A stretch of 64,000 bases of DNA. Origin: Sphaerisporangium sp. TRM90804. Its GTDB lineage: Bacteria; Actinomycetota; Actinomycetes; Streptosporangiales; Streptosporangiaceae. Below are positions 1 to 9,981 of the stretch, one piece after another (positions within the stretch are counted from its first letter, which is position 1; every line of letters begins with the position of its first letter). The notes under the pieces were generated by a model. That model was not told where the DNA came from. It did not search any database and worked only from the letters and a program-made list of their open reading frames with translations. Position numbers and translations under genes: made by a program. The stretch covers positions 62,001-126,000 of the forward strand of contig NZ_JARWAC010000003.1 in the NCBI RefSeq assembly GCF_029846175.1, in the 5' to 3' direction.

Positions 1-762
1 GCGGGCGCGCAGCTCGCCCGGGGGTACGCCGGCCGCCCGGGACTGACCGCCGAGCGGTTCGTCGCCGACCCCTCCGGCGGCCCGGGAGAGCGGATGTACC
101 GCACCGGCGACTGGGTGCGCCGGCGCGGCGACGGCTCCGTGCAGTTCCTCGGCCGCGTCGACGACCAGGTCAAGATCCGCGGGTTCCGCGTCGAGCTCGG
201 CGAGATCGAGGCGGCGCTGCTCCAGGACGACGCCGTCGCGCAGGCGGTCGCCGTGGTGCACGAACGCCGGCCGGGGGACCCCCGGCTGGTCGCCTACGCC
301 GTCCCCGCCGCCTCGGCCGCCGCCGACCCGGCGGACCTGCGCGCGCGCCTGCGGCGGCACCTGCCCGAGTACATGGTGCCGACCACGATCACGGTTCTCC
401 CCGCCCTGCCCCGGACGGCGAGCGGAAAGGTGGACCGCAAGGCGCTGCCCGCCCCCGACCTGCCGTCCGAGGGCACCGGCCGGGCGCCGCGCGACCCCGG
501 GGAGGAGACCCTGTGCTCGTTGTTCGCGGCGGTGCTGGGGCTCACGCGGGTCGGGATCGACGACGACTTCTTCGACCTCGGCGGCAACTCCCTGACCGCG
601 ATGCGCCTGGTCAGCCGGGCGCGTTCGGCGCTGGGCGTCGAGATACCGGTGCGGGCGCTGTTCGAGACCCCCACCGTCGAAGGCCTGGCTGGGCACCTGG
701 GCGCGCGGGCGCCGCGACGCCCCGCCCTGCGGCCGATGCCGCGGCCGGAGGAGGGGCCGTGA
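1..762 (+). CDS. NRPS subunit, 3' end (A-domain C-terminus and PCP), partial
   Basis: The reading frame is already open at base 1 and ends with TGA at 760-762, so only the last 253 residues of a larger peptide synthetase are visible. The first ~140 residues are the C-terminal part of an adenylation domain: the YRTGD core motif at residues 33-37, the hinge block [17 protein letters not shown] and the invariant lysine block [12 protein letters not shown] peptidyl carrier protein follows, with [13 protein letters not shown], where the Ser of GGNS carries the phosphopantetheine arm. There is no thioesterase, so the chain is handed on. The stop overlaps the GTG of the next gene by four bases (GTGA), so the two subunits are probably translated together and act in sequence. 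Substrate specificity cannot be read because the specificity pocket lies upstream of the window. Confidence 0.95.
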   Translation, partial: AGAQLARGYAGRPGLTAERFVADPSGGPGERMYRTGDWVRRRGDGSVQFLGRVDDQVKIRGFRVELGEIEAALLQDDAVAQAVAVVHERRPGDPRLVAYAVPAASAAADPADLRARLRRHLPEYMVPTTITVLPALPRTASGKVDRKALPAPDLPSEGTGRAPRDPGEETLCSLFAAVLGLTRVGIDDDFFDLGGNSLTAMRLVSRARSALGVEIPVRALFETPTVEGLAGHLGARAPRRPALRPMPRPEEGP

Positions 763-3700
763 TCCCGCTGTCCAGCGCCCAGCGGCGCATGTGGTTCCTC
801 GACAAGCTGGAACCCGGTGAGGTCTACACGATTCCGACGGTCCTGCGCCTGTCCGGCGTCCTGGACGTCGCCGCGCTGCGGGCGGCCCTGTGCGACGTGG
901 TCGCCCGCCACGAGGTCCTGCGCACGGTGTACCCGCAGGACACGCGCGGGGTCCCCTTCCAGCGGATCATCCCCGCCGCGCGGGCGCGGCCCGAGGTCGA
1001 GTCGCGCGAGGTCGTCCCGGCGGCGCTGGACGCCGCGCTGGCCGAGTACACCGCGCGCGGCTTCGACCTGGCGGCCGACCTCCCGCTGCGCGCCGGGCTG
1101 TTCACGCTGTCGCGGACCGAGCACGTGCTGGTCCTGCTCCTGCACCACATCGCCGCGGACGGCTGGTCGATGGCGCCGCTGGCGCGCGACCTGTCCACGG
1201 CCTACGGGGCGCGCCGCGAGGGGACGGCGCCGGGGTGGCTGCCGCTGCCGGTGCAGTACGCCGACTACGCGCTGTGGGAGCGCGAGATGCTGGGCGACCC
1301 CGGCGACCCGGGCAGCGTCCACGGCCTCGCGGTCGCGTACTGGGCGAAGCGGCTGGCGGGGGTGCCGGAGCGGCTCGAACTACCCACCGGCCGCACCCGC
1401 CCGGCGAGCGCCACCGCGCGCGGTGGCGCCGTCCACTTCAGGCTGGACGCGCCCCTGCACCGGGCGCTGCTCGCACTGGCGGGCGAGAACCGGGCCAGCC
1501 TGTTCATGGTGCTGCACGCGGCCCTGGCGGCGCTGCTGTCGCGGCTGGGCGCGGGGACCGACATCCCGATCGGGACCCCGGTCGCCGGCCGCACCGACGA
1601 GGCGCTCGACGACCTGGTGGGGCTGTTCGTCAACACCCTGGTCGTGCGGGCCGACACCGGCGGGGACCCGTCGTTCCGCGAGCTGCTGGGCCGGACGAGG
1701 GCCACCGCGCTGGACGCGATGGCCCACCAGGAGCTCCCCTTCGAGCACCTGGTGGAGGCCCTCAACCCGGAGCGGTCGGCCGTGCGCAACCCGCTCTTCC
1801 AGGTGATGCTCGTCGTGCAGAACCACGCGGCGGCCCGCTTCGACCTGCCCGGCCTCACCGTGCGCCGGGAGCCCGATCGGACGAGCACCGCCAAGTTCGA
1901 CCTCACCCTGTCGGTGACGGCCCCGCCGGAGCCGGACGGCCGCGCGGCGGCGCTCGACGCCGAGCTGGAGTACTCACTCGACCTGTTCGACGCGGAGGGG
2001 GCGGCGCGGATCGCCGACCGCTTCGTTCGGCTGCTGACCGCCGTCGCCGCCGATCCGGACCTCCCGCTCGGCGAGCTGGAGATCATGTCGGCGGCCGAGC
2101 GGCGCCGGGCCGCGACCGGCGGGAACGACGCCGGGCCGCCGCCACCCGCGGCCTCGCTGCCGGAGCTGTTCCGGGCCCAGGTGGAGCGCACGCCGGACGC
2201 CGTCGCCGTGTCGGGCGGCGGCGCCGAGCTGACCTACGCGCGGCTCGACGCGCGGGCCAACCAGCTCGCGCACCGGCTGCTACGGCTGGGGATCACCCCG
2301 GAGACGCCGGTCGCGGTGCTGATGGAACGCTCGGCCGACCTCGTCGTCGCCTCCCTGGCCGTCCTGAAGGCGGGCGGCTGCTACGTCCCCCTGCACCCGG
2401 GGAACCCGCCCGGCCAGCTCGCGTGGGTGACGGCCGACGCCGGGGCCCCGGTGCTGCTGACCGACCGGGCCTTCGCGGCGCGGCCGTTCCCGCACGCCGC
2501 CGAGGTGGTCGTGGTGGACGCCGACCCCTCCCTGGCACGCGAACCGGCCGGCGATCCGCGGGTGCGCGTCCTTCCCGGGCAGTTGGCGTACGTCATGTAC
2601 ACCTCGGGCTCGACCGGGCGGCCGAAGGGCGTCGGCGTCGAGCAGCGGGCGGTGGCCGCGTTCGCCGCCGACCGGCGCTGGCGCGGCGGCGCGCACCGGC
2701 GGGTGCTGATGCACTCGCCGTACGCCTTCGACGCCTCGACCTACGAGATGTGGGTGCCGCTGCTGGCCGGCGGCCGGGTGGTCGTGGCACCGCCCGGGGA
2801 CCTGACGCCGCACGTCCTGGGCGGCCTGCTGGCCGAGCGGCGCGTCACCGGGATGTTCCTGACGGCGGGGCTGTTCAGGGTGGTCGCCGAGGAGCTTCCC
2901 GCGTGCTTCTCGGGCCTTCGCGAGGTGTGGACCGGCGGCGACGTCGTCCCGCCCGGCGCGGTGGCCCGGGTGCTGGAGGCTTGCCCGGGCACCACGGTCG
3001 TGGACGGCTACGGCCCCACGGAGACCACGACGTTCGCCACGAGCCACGCGGTGCGCACGGTCGCCGAACTGGAGGAGAGCGTGCCGATCGGCGGCCCGAT
3101 CGACGCCATGCGCGCCTACGTGCTGGACGAGAGGCTGCGCCCGGTGCCCGACGGGGTCGCGGGCGAGCTGTACCTGGCGGGTGCGCAGCTCGCCCGGGGA
3201 TACGCCGGCCGCCCCGGGCTGACCGCCGAGCGGTTCGTCGCCGCTCCCTTCGGCGCGCCGGGGGAACGCATGTACCGCACCGGCGACCGGGCACGCCGCC
3301 ACGCCGACGGCACCCTGCGGTTCCTCGGACGCGTCGACGACCAGGTCAAGATCCGCGGGTTCCGCGTCGAGCTCGGCGAGATCGAGAACGCCCTCACCCG
3401 CCGTCCGGACGTCGGACAGGCGGTGGCCGCCGTCCACGAGCACCGTCCGGGAGACCACCGGCTGGCCGCCTACGTCGTGCCCGCCGCCGCGGCCGGGCCC
3501 GACCCGGGCGACCTGCGCGCGTACCTGCGGCGCCACCTGCCGGAGCACATGGTCCCGGCGACGATCGTGTCCCTGCCCGCCCTGCCGCTGACCGGCAACG
3601 GGAAGGTCGACCGGAGGCGGCTGCCCCGGCCCGTCCCGGCCGTCGCGGCCGGCGCGTCCCGGCGGCCGGGCACGCCCGCCGAGGCCGCCATGGCGCGGAT

Positions 3701-4829
3701 CTTCGCCGACGTGCTGGGCGTGCCGGAGGTCGGCGTCGAGGACGACTTCTTCCGGCTGGGCGGCCACTCGCTGCTCGCCGCGACGCTGATCACCCGGGTG
3801 CGCGCGGCGACGGGCGCGCCGCTGGGCATCCGCGACCTGTTCGACGCGCCCACCGCCGCCCTCCTGGCCCGCAGGCTGGGCTCCGGGGCGGGCGGCGGCG
3901 ACCCGCTGGCCGCCCTGCTGCCGCTGCGCGCCGAGGGCGACCGGGCCCCGTTGTTCTGCGTCCACCCGGCCGCGGGGATCGGCTGGGTCTACTCCGGGCT
4001 GCTGCGCCATCTCGACCCGGGCACGCCGCTGTACGCGTTGCAGTCACGCGGTCTCACCGACCCCGCCGCGCTGCGCTGGGGGATCGCGGACATCGCGGCC
4101 GACTGCGTGCGGCTGATCCAGTCGGTCCAGCCGTCGGGGCCGTACCACCTGCTCGGGTGGTCGTTCGGCGGCGGCGTGGCGCACGAGGTCGCGGTCCTGC
4201 TGCAGTCGGCGGGCGAGCGCGTCGACCTGCTCGTCGTCCTGGACGGCTACCCGGCGGTCGAGGCCGCCGGGCGCGACCGTGCCGTCTCCCCACGCGATCC
4301 CCGGGTGCTGAGCCGCCTCGCCGGGTCGCTGGGGATCGACGACGTCGGAGAGGAGCCGAGCCTGGAGGTGTTCACCGCGACGGTCCGCCGCCCGGGCAGC
4401 CCGCTGGAGAACCTGCCGCCCGAGGCGGTGACCGCGCTGACCGAGGTCTTCGCCCGGAACTGGCAGATCGCCGGGTCCGTCACCGGCGCCGCCTACCGGG
4501 GCGACCTGGTGGTCTTCGCCGCGATGAAGGAGCGGCCCCCGGACGTGCCGGACCCGGGGGTGTGGCGGCCCCACGTCGACGGGAACGTGGTCGTGCACGA
4601 GACGCCGTCGACGCACGGCGCCATGATGCGGCCGGACGCCCTGGCGCACATCGGCCCCGAGGTGGCGCGGCTGCTCACCGCGCTCCGCGAGGAGCGGCCG
4701 CTCTCCCCGCCGCGGGCCGACCGCACGCCGGCCGCCGGGCCCTGCGCCGGACCGCCGGGCGAGGCCGCCCGCCCGGCCACGAGCCGGGGCCCGCGACAGG
4801 CGCCGGCGGCCGCGCCCACCACCCACTAG
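759..4829 (+). CDS. NRPS termination module C-A-PCP-TE
   Basis: This 1356-residue terminal module of a peptide assembly line adds the last residue and releases the chain. The GTG start at 759 overlaps the preceding stop and has a GGAGGAGG site at 747-754. In order: a condensation domain (~1-440) with an intact HHIAADG motif near residue 130; an adenylation domain (~465-960) with [11 protein letters not shown] and YRTGD; a PCP with [11 protein letters not shown] (Ser ~1004); and an alpha/beta-hydrolase thioesterase (~1060-1340) with GWSFGG (Ser ~1135) and a late His in STHGAMM. Aligned by eye to GrsA, the specificity pocket reads D-A-Y-F-W-G-G-T-F-K. This resembles published codes for valine-like aliphatic residues, but the substrate call is inference. 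The MFS exporter starts 15 bases downstream and is probably co-transcribed. Confidence 0.95.
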   Translation: MIPLSSAQRRMWFLDKLEPGEVYTIPTVLRLSGVLDVAALRAALCDVVARHEVLRTVYPQDTRGVPFQRIIPAARARPEVESREVVPAALDAALAEYTARGFDLAADLPLRAGLFTLSRTEHVLVLLLHHIAADGWSMAPLARDLSTAYGARREGTAPGWLPLPVQYADYALWEREMLGDPGDPGSVHGLAVAYWAKRLAGVPERLELPTGRTRPASATARGGAVHFRLDAPLHRALLALAGENRASLFMVLHAALAALLSRLGAGTDIPIGTPVAGRTDEALDDLVGLFVNTLVVRADTGGDPSFRELLGRTRATALDAMAHQELPFEHLVEALNPERSAVRNPLFQVMLVVQNHAAARFDLPGLTVRREPDRTSTAKFDLTLSVTAPPEPDGRAAALDAELEYSLDLFDAEGAARIADRFVRLLTAVAADPDLPLGELEIMSAAERRRAATGGNDAGPPPPAASLPELFRAQVERTPDAVAVSGGGAELTYARLDARANQLAHRLLRLGITPETPVAVLMERSADLVVASLAVLKAGGCYVPLHPGNPPGQLAWVTADAGAPVLLTDRAFAARPFPHAAEVVVVDADPSLAREPAGDPRVRVLPGQLAYVMYTSGSTGRPKGVGVEQRAVAAFAADRRWRGGAHRRVLMHSPYAFDASTYEMWVPLLAGGRVVVAPPGDLTPHVLGGLLAERRVTGMFLTAGLFRVVAEELPACFSGLREVWTGGDVVPPGAVARVLEACPGTTVVDGYGPTETTTFATSHAVRTVAELEESVPIGGPIDAMRAYVLDERLRPVPDGVAGELYLAGAQLARGYAGRPGLTAERFVAAPFGAPGERMYRTGDRARRHADGTLRFLGRVDDQVKIRGFRVELGEIENALTRRPDVGQAVAAVHEHRPGDHRLAAYVVPAAAAGPDPGDLRAYLRRHLPEHMVPATIVSLPALPLTGNGKVDRRRLPRPVPAVAAGASRRPGTPAEAAMARIFADVLGVPEVGVEDDFFRLGGHSLLAATLITRVRAATGAPLGIRDLFDAPTAALLARRLGSGAGGGDPLAALLPLRAEGDRAPLFCVHPAAGIGWVYSGLLRHLDPGTPLYALQSRGLTDPAALRWGIADIAADCVRLIQSVQPSGPYHLLGWSFGGGVAHEVAVLLQSAGERVDLLVVLDGYPAVEAAGRDRAVSPRDPRVLSRLAGSLGIDDVGEEPSLEVFTATVRRPGSPLENLPPEAVTALTEVFARNWQIAGSVTGAAYRGDLVVFAAMKERPPDVPDPGVWRPHVDGNVVVHETPSTHGAMMRPDALAHIGPEVARLLTALREERPLSPPRADRTPAAGPCAGPPGEAARPATSRGPRQAPAAAPTTH

Positions 4830-4844
4830 CCCACTGAAGGGATC

Positions 4845-6110
4845 ATGCGCTCCGACACCTCCTGGCGGACCCCCGACTTCCGCGCGCTGTTCACCGCGAC
4901 GGTCTTCAACCAGCTCGGCACCAACATCGGCTACGTCGCCATACCGCTCATCGCGGTGTCCGCGCTGAACGCCGGCCCGGGCCAGGTCGGCGTGCTGGCC
5001 ACGCTGACCACGGTCTCCTTCCTGCTCATCGGCCTGCCCGCGGGCGCCTGGGTCGACCGGATGCGCCATCGCCGCGTACTGATCACCGCCGACCTGACGC
5101 GGGCCGCGCTGTTCACCTCGGTGCCGGTGCTGTGGGCGCTGGACGCGCTCACCATCGAGTACCTCTACGTGATGGTGCTGCTGAACGGCTGCGCCACCGT
5201 CTTCCTCGAAGTGGGCTCGCAGACGATCCTGCCGCAGCTGGTCGGCCACGACGGGCTCGTGCGGGCCAACGCCTCGGTGATCAGCATCATGGCCTTCGGC
5301 AACGTGGCCGGGCGCGGCGCGGGCGGCGGGCTCGTGCAGCTTCTCGGGGCGCCGGTGGCCGTCGTCTGCACGGCCGCGAGCTACCTGGCCTCGGCGCTGC
5401 GGCTCACCGGCATCCGCGCGTCGGGGGAGCCCGCGCCGCCCGACCCCGGCCGGCCCGTCCGGCTGGGGGCGCAGATCGCCGAGGGGGTGCGGCACGTCTT
5501 CGGCGACAGGGAGCTGCGGGCGCTCGTGCTGACCGGGGCGCTGATCAACCTGGGCGTCCAGATCGTCAACACCATGCTGCCTGTGCTGTTCGTCCGGGAG
5601 ATCGACCTGTCCGCGGGCGTGCTGGGCCTGTTCTGGGCGGGCGGCGGGGTCGGGCTGTTCCTCGGCTCCCGGTTCGCCCGCCCCATCGCCGGGCGGCTCG
5701 GTTTCGGCCGCAGCCTCGGCATCGTCGGGCTGTGCCTGGCCCCGGCGGGCCTGCTCGTCCCGCTCGTCGACCAGGGCCCCTGGCTGTGGGTGGCCGGGGC
5801 CGGCTGGCTGCTGGCGACGTTCAAGACGGGCATGGACAACGTGCTCGGCGTGAGCCTGCGGCAGGCGCTGACGCCGGCTCCCCTGCTCGGCCGCATGAAC
5901 GCCACCTTCCGCTTCCTGCTCACCGGCGCGCACGCGGTCGGCGCCGCCCTGTCCGGCCTCATCGGCGAGCTCGTCTCGGTGCGGGCCGCGCTCTGGACGG
6001 GCGGGGTGGTGCTGTCGCTGGCGTTCCTGCCGGTGTTCCTGTCGCCGGTTCGCGCGCGCCGGGAGATGCCGCGGCAGCCGGAGGCCGAGCCCGTCCGGCG
6101 TCCTGCCTGA
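4845..6110 (+). CDS. MFS-type multidrug/peptide exporter
   Basis: This 421-residue integral membrane protein has about twelve hydrophobic segments and the usual cytoplasmic basic loop after the second one (GAWVDRMRHRRVL), typical of the drug:H+ antiporter branch of the major facilitator superfamily (TetV/enterobactin-exporter type). The ATG at 4845 follows an AAGGG site. It lies 15 bases after the NRPS stop on the same strand, so export of the peptide product, or self-resistance, is the likely job. The C-terminal tail (ARREMPRQPEAEPVRRPA) is charged and cytoplasmic. The transported compound cannot be deduced from sequence. Confidence 0.9.
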   Translation: MRSDTSWRTPDFRALFTATVFNQLGTNIGYVAIPLIAVSALNAGPGQVGVLATLTTVSFLLIGLPAGAWVDRMRHRRVLITADLTRAALFTSVPVLWALDALTIEYLYVMVLLNGCATVFLEVGSQTILPQLVGHDGLVRANASVISIMAFGNVAGRGAGGGLVQLLGAPVAVVCTAASYLASALRLTGIRASGEPAPPDPGRPVRLGAQIAEGVRHVFGDRELRALVLTGALINLGVQIVNTMLPVLFVREIDLSAGVLGLFWAGGGVGLFLGSRFARPIAGRLGFGRSLGIVGLCLAPAGLLVPLVDQGPWLWVAGAGWLLATFKTGMDNVLGVSLRQALTPAPLLGRMNATFRFLLTGAHAVGAALSGLIGELVSVRAALWTGGVVLSLAFLPVFLSPVRARREMPRQPEAEPVRRPA

Positions 6111-6122
6111 CGCGGCGCGACG

Positions 6123-6164
6123 GGGTGCGGCTCGCGCGGCGCCGATGGCGCGCGGGCCGCACCC
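6123..6164. terminator. Hairpin terminator between convergent genes
   Basis: GGGTGCGGC at 6123-6131 pairs with GCCGCACCC at 6156-6164, and the intervening GC-rich bases can extend the stem. It lies between the convergent MFS gene (ends 6110) and the GH16 gene (ends 6181) and could serve both. There is no long U-tract, as is usual in high-GC actinomycetes. Confidence 0.7.
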
Positions 6165-6180
6165 TCACCGGGCGCCGGTG

Positions 6181-7584
6181 TCAGGGGGCCGGGACGGTGT
6201 CCACCCAGCGGGTGGCGGAGGAGCGGTAGCCGTTGACGCGGCCCACCACGGTGGCGGGGGCCACGACCTCGTTCTTGGCGTGGTAGAACCAGTCGACCTG
6301 CTGGACGTAGCTGCGCTGCGTCGAGCTGCCGACCAGGCCGCCGCTGATGAACCACAAATTGAAGTTCACCGACTGCACGGTCTCCGGGTAGTAGATGTCA
6401 CCGTGCTCGGCGAACAGCGCGCCGTCGATGTAGTACCTCATCGTGCCGCCGGAGACCTGCAGCACCAGGTCGTGCCAGCCGTCGTAGCTCGCCCTGACCT
6501 CGTTGTGGACGTTGACCGCCTGCCACGGCTCGTTGCGGTAGGTCTCCCACGAGGTGGCGTACATGATGTTGCCGGGCTCGCCCCAGCCGCCGTTGGGCAG
6601 GTACTCGAAGTCCTGCTCGCTGTAGCTCGGGTCCAGGTCGAAGGCCAGCGGGGTGATGGTGAAGAAGGTCTGGACGACGTGGTCGCCGTCGGGGCCGCTC
6701 ACCGGGGCGTCGGAGAACTTGACCCGCGCGGCGTAGGTGCCCTCCAGGAACTTGCGCTGGTGCAGGAACTCGGCCTGCTGCGTGCCGGCGGCGGTGCCGT
6801 CGCTGACCGCCTTGAGCTGCATCGCCTGGTTGCCCGTGCCGATGGACGGGAAGGTGATGTTGTTCTTCGGCCAGCTCGCGCCGGGCACGCCGGGGCCGCC
6901 GGCGTTGGTGCGCACCGTCCACCGGTGGCCGGCGATGTTCGGGTCGTCGGCGCTGGTGTAGTTGAAGTCGTCGAACACCACGCCGGCGTTGCCGCCGGGC
7001 GGCGGCGTGACGGTGGGGGTGGGCGACGGCGACGGGCCGCCGCCGGCCGGCGAGGTGCCCCACACCAGGGCGCCGTCGTGGTACACGGTGACCTTGGTCC
7101 AGTCGCCGTAGGTGGTGCGGGCGGGGCCGAAGGAGTAGTCGTCGCTCTGCCTGGTCGTCTGCCAGTCGGTCCGGTGGAAGCGGAGCTGCAGGTCGCCGGT
7201 CTGCGCCCGGGGCGCCAGGGTGCCCGAGGTGAAGCCGACCTCCAGGTAGCGGTCGGCGGTGGCCGTCCCCGGCGAGATCGCGCCGAACGTGCCGGTCACC
7301 GTGGAGCAGGAGATCACCGCCCACGAGCAGGCGAAGCGGTACTGCTGCGAGGGCGAGTCGGCCTTGAAGTAGTAGCGGATCCTGACGCCGGCGAGCGGCA
7401 CGGCGGTCGTGCCGTCGTTGACGAGGTTGAACCACGGCTCCACCTGGTCGGCGGTGGCGCCGGTGGCGCCGGTTCTGTACTGGAGCCGCAGCGACTGCGC
7501 GGCGCCCGCGGGCGCGGCGGTCACTCCGGCCGTGGCCGCGATCAGGGCGGCCACGAGCCCGCCGAGGAACAGCTTCCTGCGCAT
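6181..7584 (-). CDS. Secreted CBM3 protein with GH16-like catalytic domain
   Basis: This is an exported polysaccharide-active enzyme. The ATG at 7584 is preferred over the GTG five codons upstream because AAAGGA lies just before it. The N-terminus (MRRKLFLGGLVAALIAA...APAGA) is a signal peptide. A family 3 cellulose-binding module follows (~25-170), then a Pro/Ser/Thr linker (PSPSPTPTVTPPP), then a beta-sandwich domain with SEQDFEYLPNG. That last string fits the GH16 catalytic pattern E-x-D-x-E, so endo-beta-glucanase, xyloglucanase or a related activity is plausible. The exact substrate is open. It stands beside the das chitobiose locus and ends next to the NRPS exporter. It reads as an environmental polymer degrader rather than a biosynthetic gene. 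Confidence 0.85.
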   Translation of the reverse strand: MRRKLFLGGLVAALIAATAGVTAAPAGAAQSLRLQYRTGATGATADQVEPWFNLVNDGTTAVPLAGVRIRYYFKADSPSQQYRFACSWAVISCSTVTGTFGAISPGTATADRYLEVGFTSGTLAPRAQTGDLQLRFHRTDWQTTRQSDDYSFGPARTTYGDWTKVTVYHDGALVWGTSPAGGGPSPSPTPTVTPPPGGNAGVVFDDFNYTSADDPNIAGHRWTVRTNAGGPGVPGASWPKNNITFPSIGTGNQAMQLKAVSDGTAAGTQQAEFLHQRKFLEGTYAARVKFSDAPVSGPDGDHVVQTFFTITPLAFDLDPSYSEQDFEYLPNGGWGEPGNIMYATSWETYRNEPWQAVNVHNEVRASYDGWHDLVLQVSGGTMRYYIDGALFAEHGDIYYPETVQSVNFNLWFISGGLVGSSTQRSYVQQVDWFYHAKNEVVAPATVVGRVNGYRSSATRWVDTVPAP

Positions 7585-7647
7585 CTGTGATCCTTTCACT
7601 GGTGCGGGCCGCGTGGCGGGGGGTGACCACGCGGGTCGGAGAAGCCT

Positions 7648-8943
7648 TCAGGGGACGAGCGGCCCGATCTGGACGCCCTGGGCGGCCAGCCGGGCCAGGT
7701 GCGGGTCGAGCCGCTGGAGGAAGTCGGGGTAGTCGTTCGGCGACCCCCACGCGACCTCGGCGAACGCGCACAGCCGGGGGAAGGCCATGTACTCCACCTG
7801 CCGGGGCGTGGGCATGTACTCGGTCCAGATCTGGCACTGCACGCCGAGCACGCCCGGGTCGGGCGTGAAGCCGTACATGTCGGCGAGGGTGACGACGCCC
7901 GGCTGCGCGGGCGGCTGGCCGGGCGCGTCGGAGGGGTAGTAGTCGAGGTAGGTGCGGGTGTGCGGGGCCAGGACGATGTCGGTGCGGTCCGGCCGGGGCT
8001 GCTCGTCGCGCCACACCATGACCGTCGTGCCGGGCACGGCGGGCCTGTCGGGCTCGTCCCAGCAGATGAGCTTGCGCCCGTGCCGCTCCAGGTGCGACGC
8101 CATGCGGCCGATGAACCAGGCGCACGCCTGTGCGGGGCCCGGCAGGCCCAGCTCGGCCAGCCGGCGCAGGGCGCGCGGGCTGCGCTCCCACTCGGCCGGC
8201 GGGCACTCCTCCCCGCCGACGTGCACGTACGTGCTCGGGAACAGCTCGACGACCTCGTCGAGCACCTCCTGGCAGAACCGAACGGTCGACTCCTCCAGGT
8301 TCAGGACGTGCTCGCTGATCCCCCACTCCGACCAGACCTCCAGCCGCCGTGAGGGCTGGTTGCCCAGCTCGGGGTAGGCGGCGATCGCGGCCTGGGCGTG
8401 GCCGGGCATCTCGATCTCCGGGACCACCGTGACGAACCGCTCGGCGGCGTAGGCGACGATCTCCCCGATGTCCTCGCGCGTGTAGAACTGGCGGTCGTCG
8501 CCCGCCGACGACGGCCCCCGGCGGGCGCCGACGCCGGTCAGGCGCGGGTGGCGCAGGATCTGCAGCCGCCAGCCCTGGTCGTCGGTGAGGTGCAGGTGCA
8601 GGACGTTGAGCTTGTGCTCGGCGAGCAGGTCGATCAGCCGCAGCACGAAGTCCTTGGGCATGAAGTGCCGGGCGACGTCGAGCATGACGCCGCGCCAGCC
8701 GAACCGGGGCCGGTCCTCGATGGTGCCGTACGGCACGGCCGCGCCGAACTGCGACAGGGTCTGCAGGCCGTAGAAGCGGCCGGCCCTGCCGCCGGCGGCG
8801 AGCCGGATGCCGGCCGGGCCGACGTCCAGGCGGTAGCCCTCCTCTCCGAGGGACGGGTCCTGCGGCGCGAACCGCACGAGGTCGGGATGGAACGCGACGG
8901 AGCCCCCGAGGACGGCCAGCTCGCGCGGCCGCGGAATGATCAC
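7648..8943 (-). CDS. dasD: GH20 beta-N-acetylhexosaminidase (DasD-type)
   Basis: This 431-residue family 20 glycosidase has no signal peptide, so it probably cleaves imported chitobiose in the cytoplasm. Domain signs are the small N-terminal GH20b-like domain (~1-75), then the TIM barrel with RGVMLDVARHFMPK, HLHLTDDQGWR and the active-site strand YVHVGGEECP. In most family members that strand reads GGDE, with Asp orienting the substrate acetamido group and Glu as acid/base. Here the Asp position is Glu. The GTG start at 8943 follows AAGGGGAG. It lies downstream of dasABC in the same direction, the order known from Streptomyces dasABCD, and is therefore expected to be repressed by the adjacent DasR-like protein. 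Confidence 0.9.
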   Translation of the reverse strand: MIIPRPRELAVLGGSVAFHPDLVRFAPQDPSLGEEGYRLDVGPAGIRLAAGGRAGRFYGLQTLSQFGAAVPYGTIEDRPRFGWRGVMLDVARHFMPKDFVLRLIDLLAEHKLNVLHLHLTDDQGWRLQILRHPRLTGVGARRGPSSAGDDRQFYTREDIGEIVAYAAERFVTVVPEIEMPGHAQAAIAAYPELGNQPSRRLEVWSEWGISEHVLNLEESTVRFCQEVLDEVVELFPSTYVHVGGEECPPAEWERSPRALRRLAELGLPGPAQACAWFIGRMASHLERHGRKLICWDEPDRPAVPGTTVMVWRDEQPRPDRTDIVLAPHTRTYLDYYPSDAPGQPPAQPGVVTLADMYGFTPDPGVLGVQCQIWTEYMPTPRQVEYMAFPRLCAFAEVAWGSPNDYPDFLQRLDPHLARLAAQGVQIGPLVP

Positions 8944-9036
8944 GTGTGGTTCTCCCCTTCTCGACTTCGGTGGTGACGGTCCCGGCTTGCGGGCGTGGGC
9001 GGTGACGGGCTCGGCCGCGTCCGGTGGCGGGGCGGC

Positions 9037-9981
9037 TCAGCCCTTGACGGCGCCGGCGAGCGCGCCGGTGGTGACCTTGCGCTGCAGGGCCAGGAAGATG
9101 AGCAGGACGGGCAGCATGAACAGCGCCGCGGCGGCCATGGTGGCCCCCCAGTCGGTGCCGAAGACGTTGCCGAACGACGACAGCCACACCGGCAGCGTGC
9201 GGTCGTCCTGGTTCTTGATGATCAGCGCGTTGGCGAAGGCGAACTCGTTCCAGGCGGTGATGAAGCCGAAGAGCGAGGTGGACATCAGGCCGGGTGCCAG
9301 CAGCGGCAGGACGACCCGGCGGAACGCGACGGCGCGGCTCGCGCCGTCCATCATCGCGGCCTCCTCCAGCTCCGGCGGGATCGCCGCGAGGAAGCCGCGC
9401 AGGGTCACGATGGTGAACGGCAGCGTGGCCATGAAGTACAGCAGGGTCAGCATCGAGAGTTTGTCGAGCATGCCGGTGTCGCGGGCGATGACGAACATCG
9501 AGATCAGCAGCGCCTCCCAGGGCGCCATCTGGGCGATGAAGACCATGAGGACGAAGGCCCGCCTGCCGCGCCAGCGCAGCCGGGCCACGGCGAACGCGGC
9601 GAGCAGGGCGACGGCCAGCGAGAGAAGCACCGCCGAGATCGTGACCAGCAGGCTGTTGCGCCAGAAGTGGCCGAACCCGTCGCTGGACACGGCGGTGGCG
9701 AAGTGGTCGAGCGTGGGGTGGGACGGCCAGAAGGAGGGGGTGTCGGACTGGATGTCGGCGGTGGGGGTGAAGGCGGTGACCGCCATCCAGTACACCGGGA
9801 AGACGGAGACGACGATCACCGCCAGCGCCGCCAGGTTGAGCGCGGCCCGCGCCGCCGGCCGGCGGGCCGCCGCGCGCCCGGCGCCGAGGCCGCGCCGCGC
9901 GCCGGGCCTCGGGGCTGGGCCGGAGGCCGGGCGGGAGCCGGGCCGCCGGGCGGCGCCCGGCGCCGGGCGGGAGCCGCTCAC
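9037..9981 (-). CDS. dasC: Sugar ABC transporter permease, MalG type (DasC-like)
   Basis: This 314-residue inner-membrane permease of a carbohydrate ABC importer has six hydrophobic segments and the ATPase-contacting EAA loop (EEAAMMDGASRAVAFRRVVLP). The GTG start at 9981 overlaps the DasB-like stop by four bases (GTGA on the minus strand). The first ~45 residues are a low-complexity Arg/Ala/Pro/Gly stretch not needed for the fold. With the partner permease and binding protein it forms a chitobiose/GlcNAc-oligomer importer. No ATPase gene is present, and in actinomycetes the multitasking MsiK ATPase, encoded elsewhere, usually serves this importer. Confidence 0.9.
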   Translation of the reverse strand: MSGSRPAPGAARRPGSRPASGPAPRPGARRGLGAGRAAARRPAARAALNLAALAVIVVSVFPVYWMAVTAFTPTADIQSDTPSFWPSHPTLDHFATAVSSDGFGHFWRNSLLVTISAVLLSLAVALLAAFAVARLRWRGRRAFVLMVFIAQMAPWEALLISMFVIARDTGMLDKLSMLTLLYFMATLPFTIVTLRGFLAAIPPELEEAAMMDGASRAVAFRRVVLPLLAPGLMSTSLFGFITAWNEFAFANALIIKNQDDRTLPVWLSSFGNVFGTDWGATMAAAALFMLPVLLIFLALQRKVTTGALAGAVKG

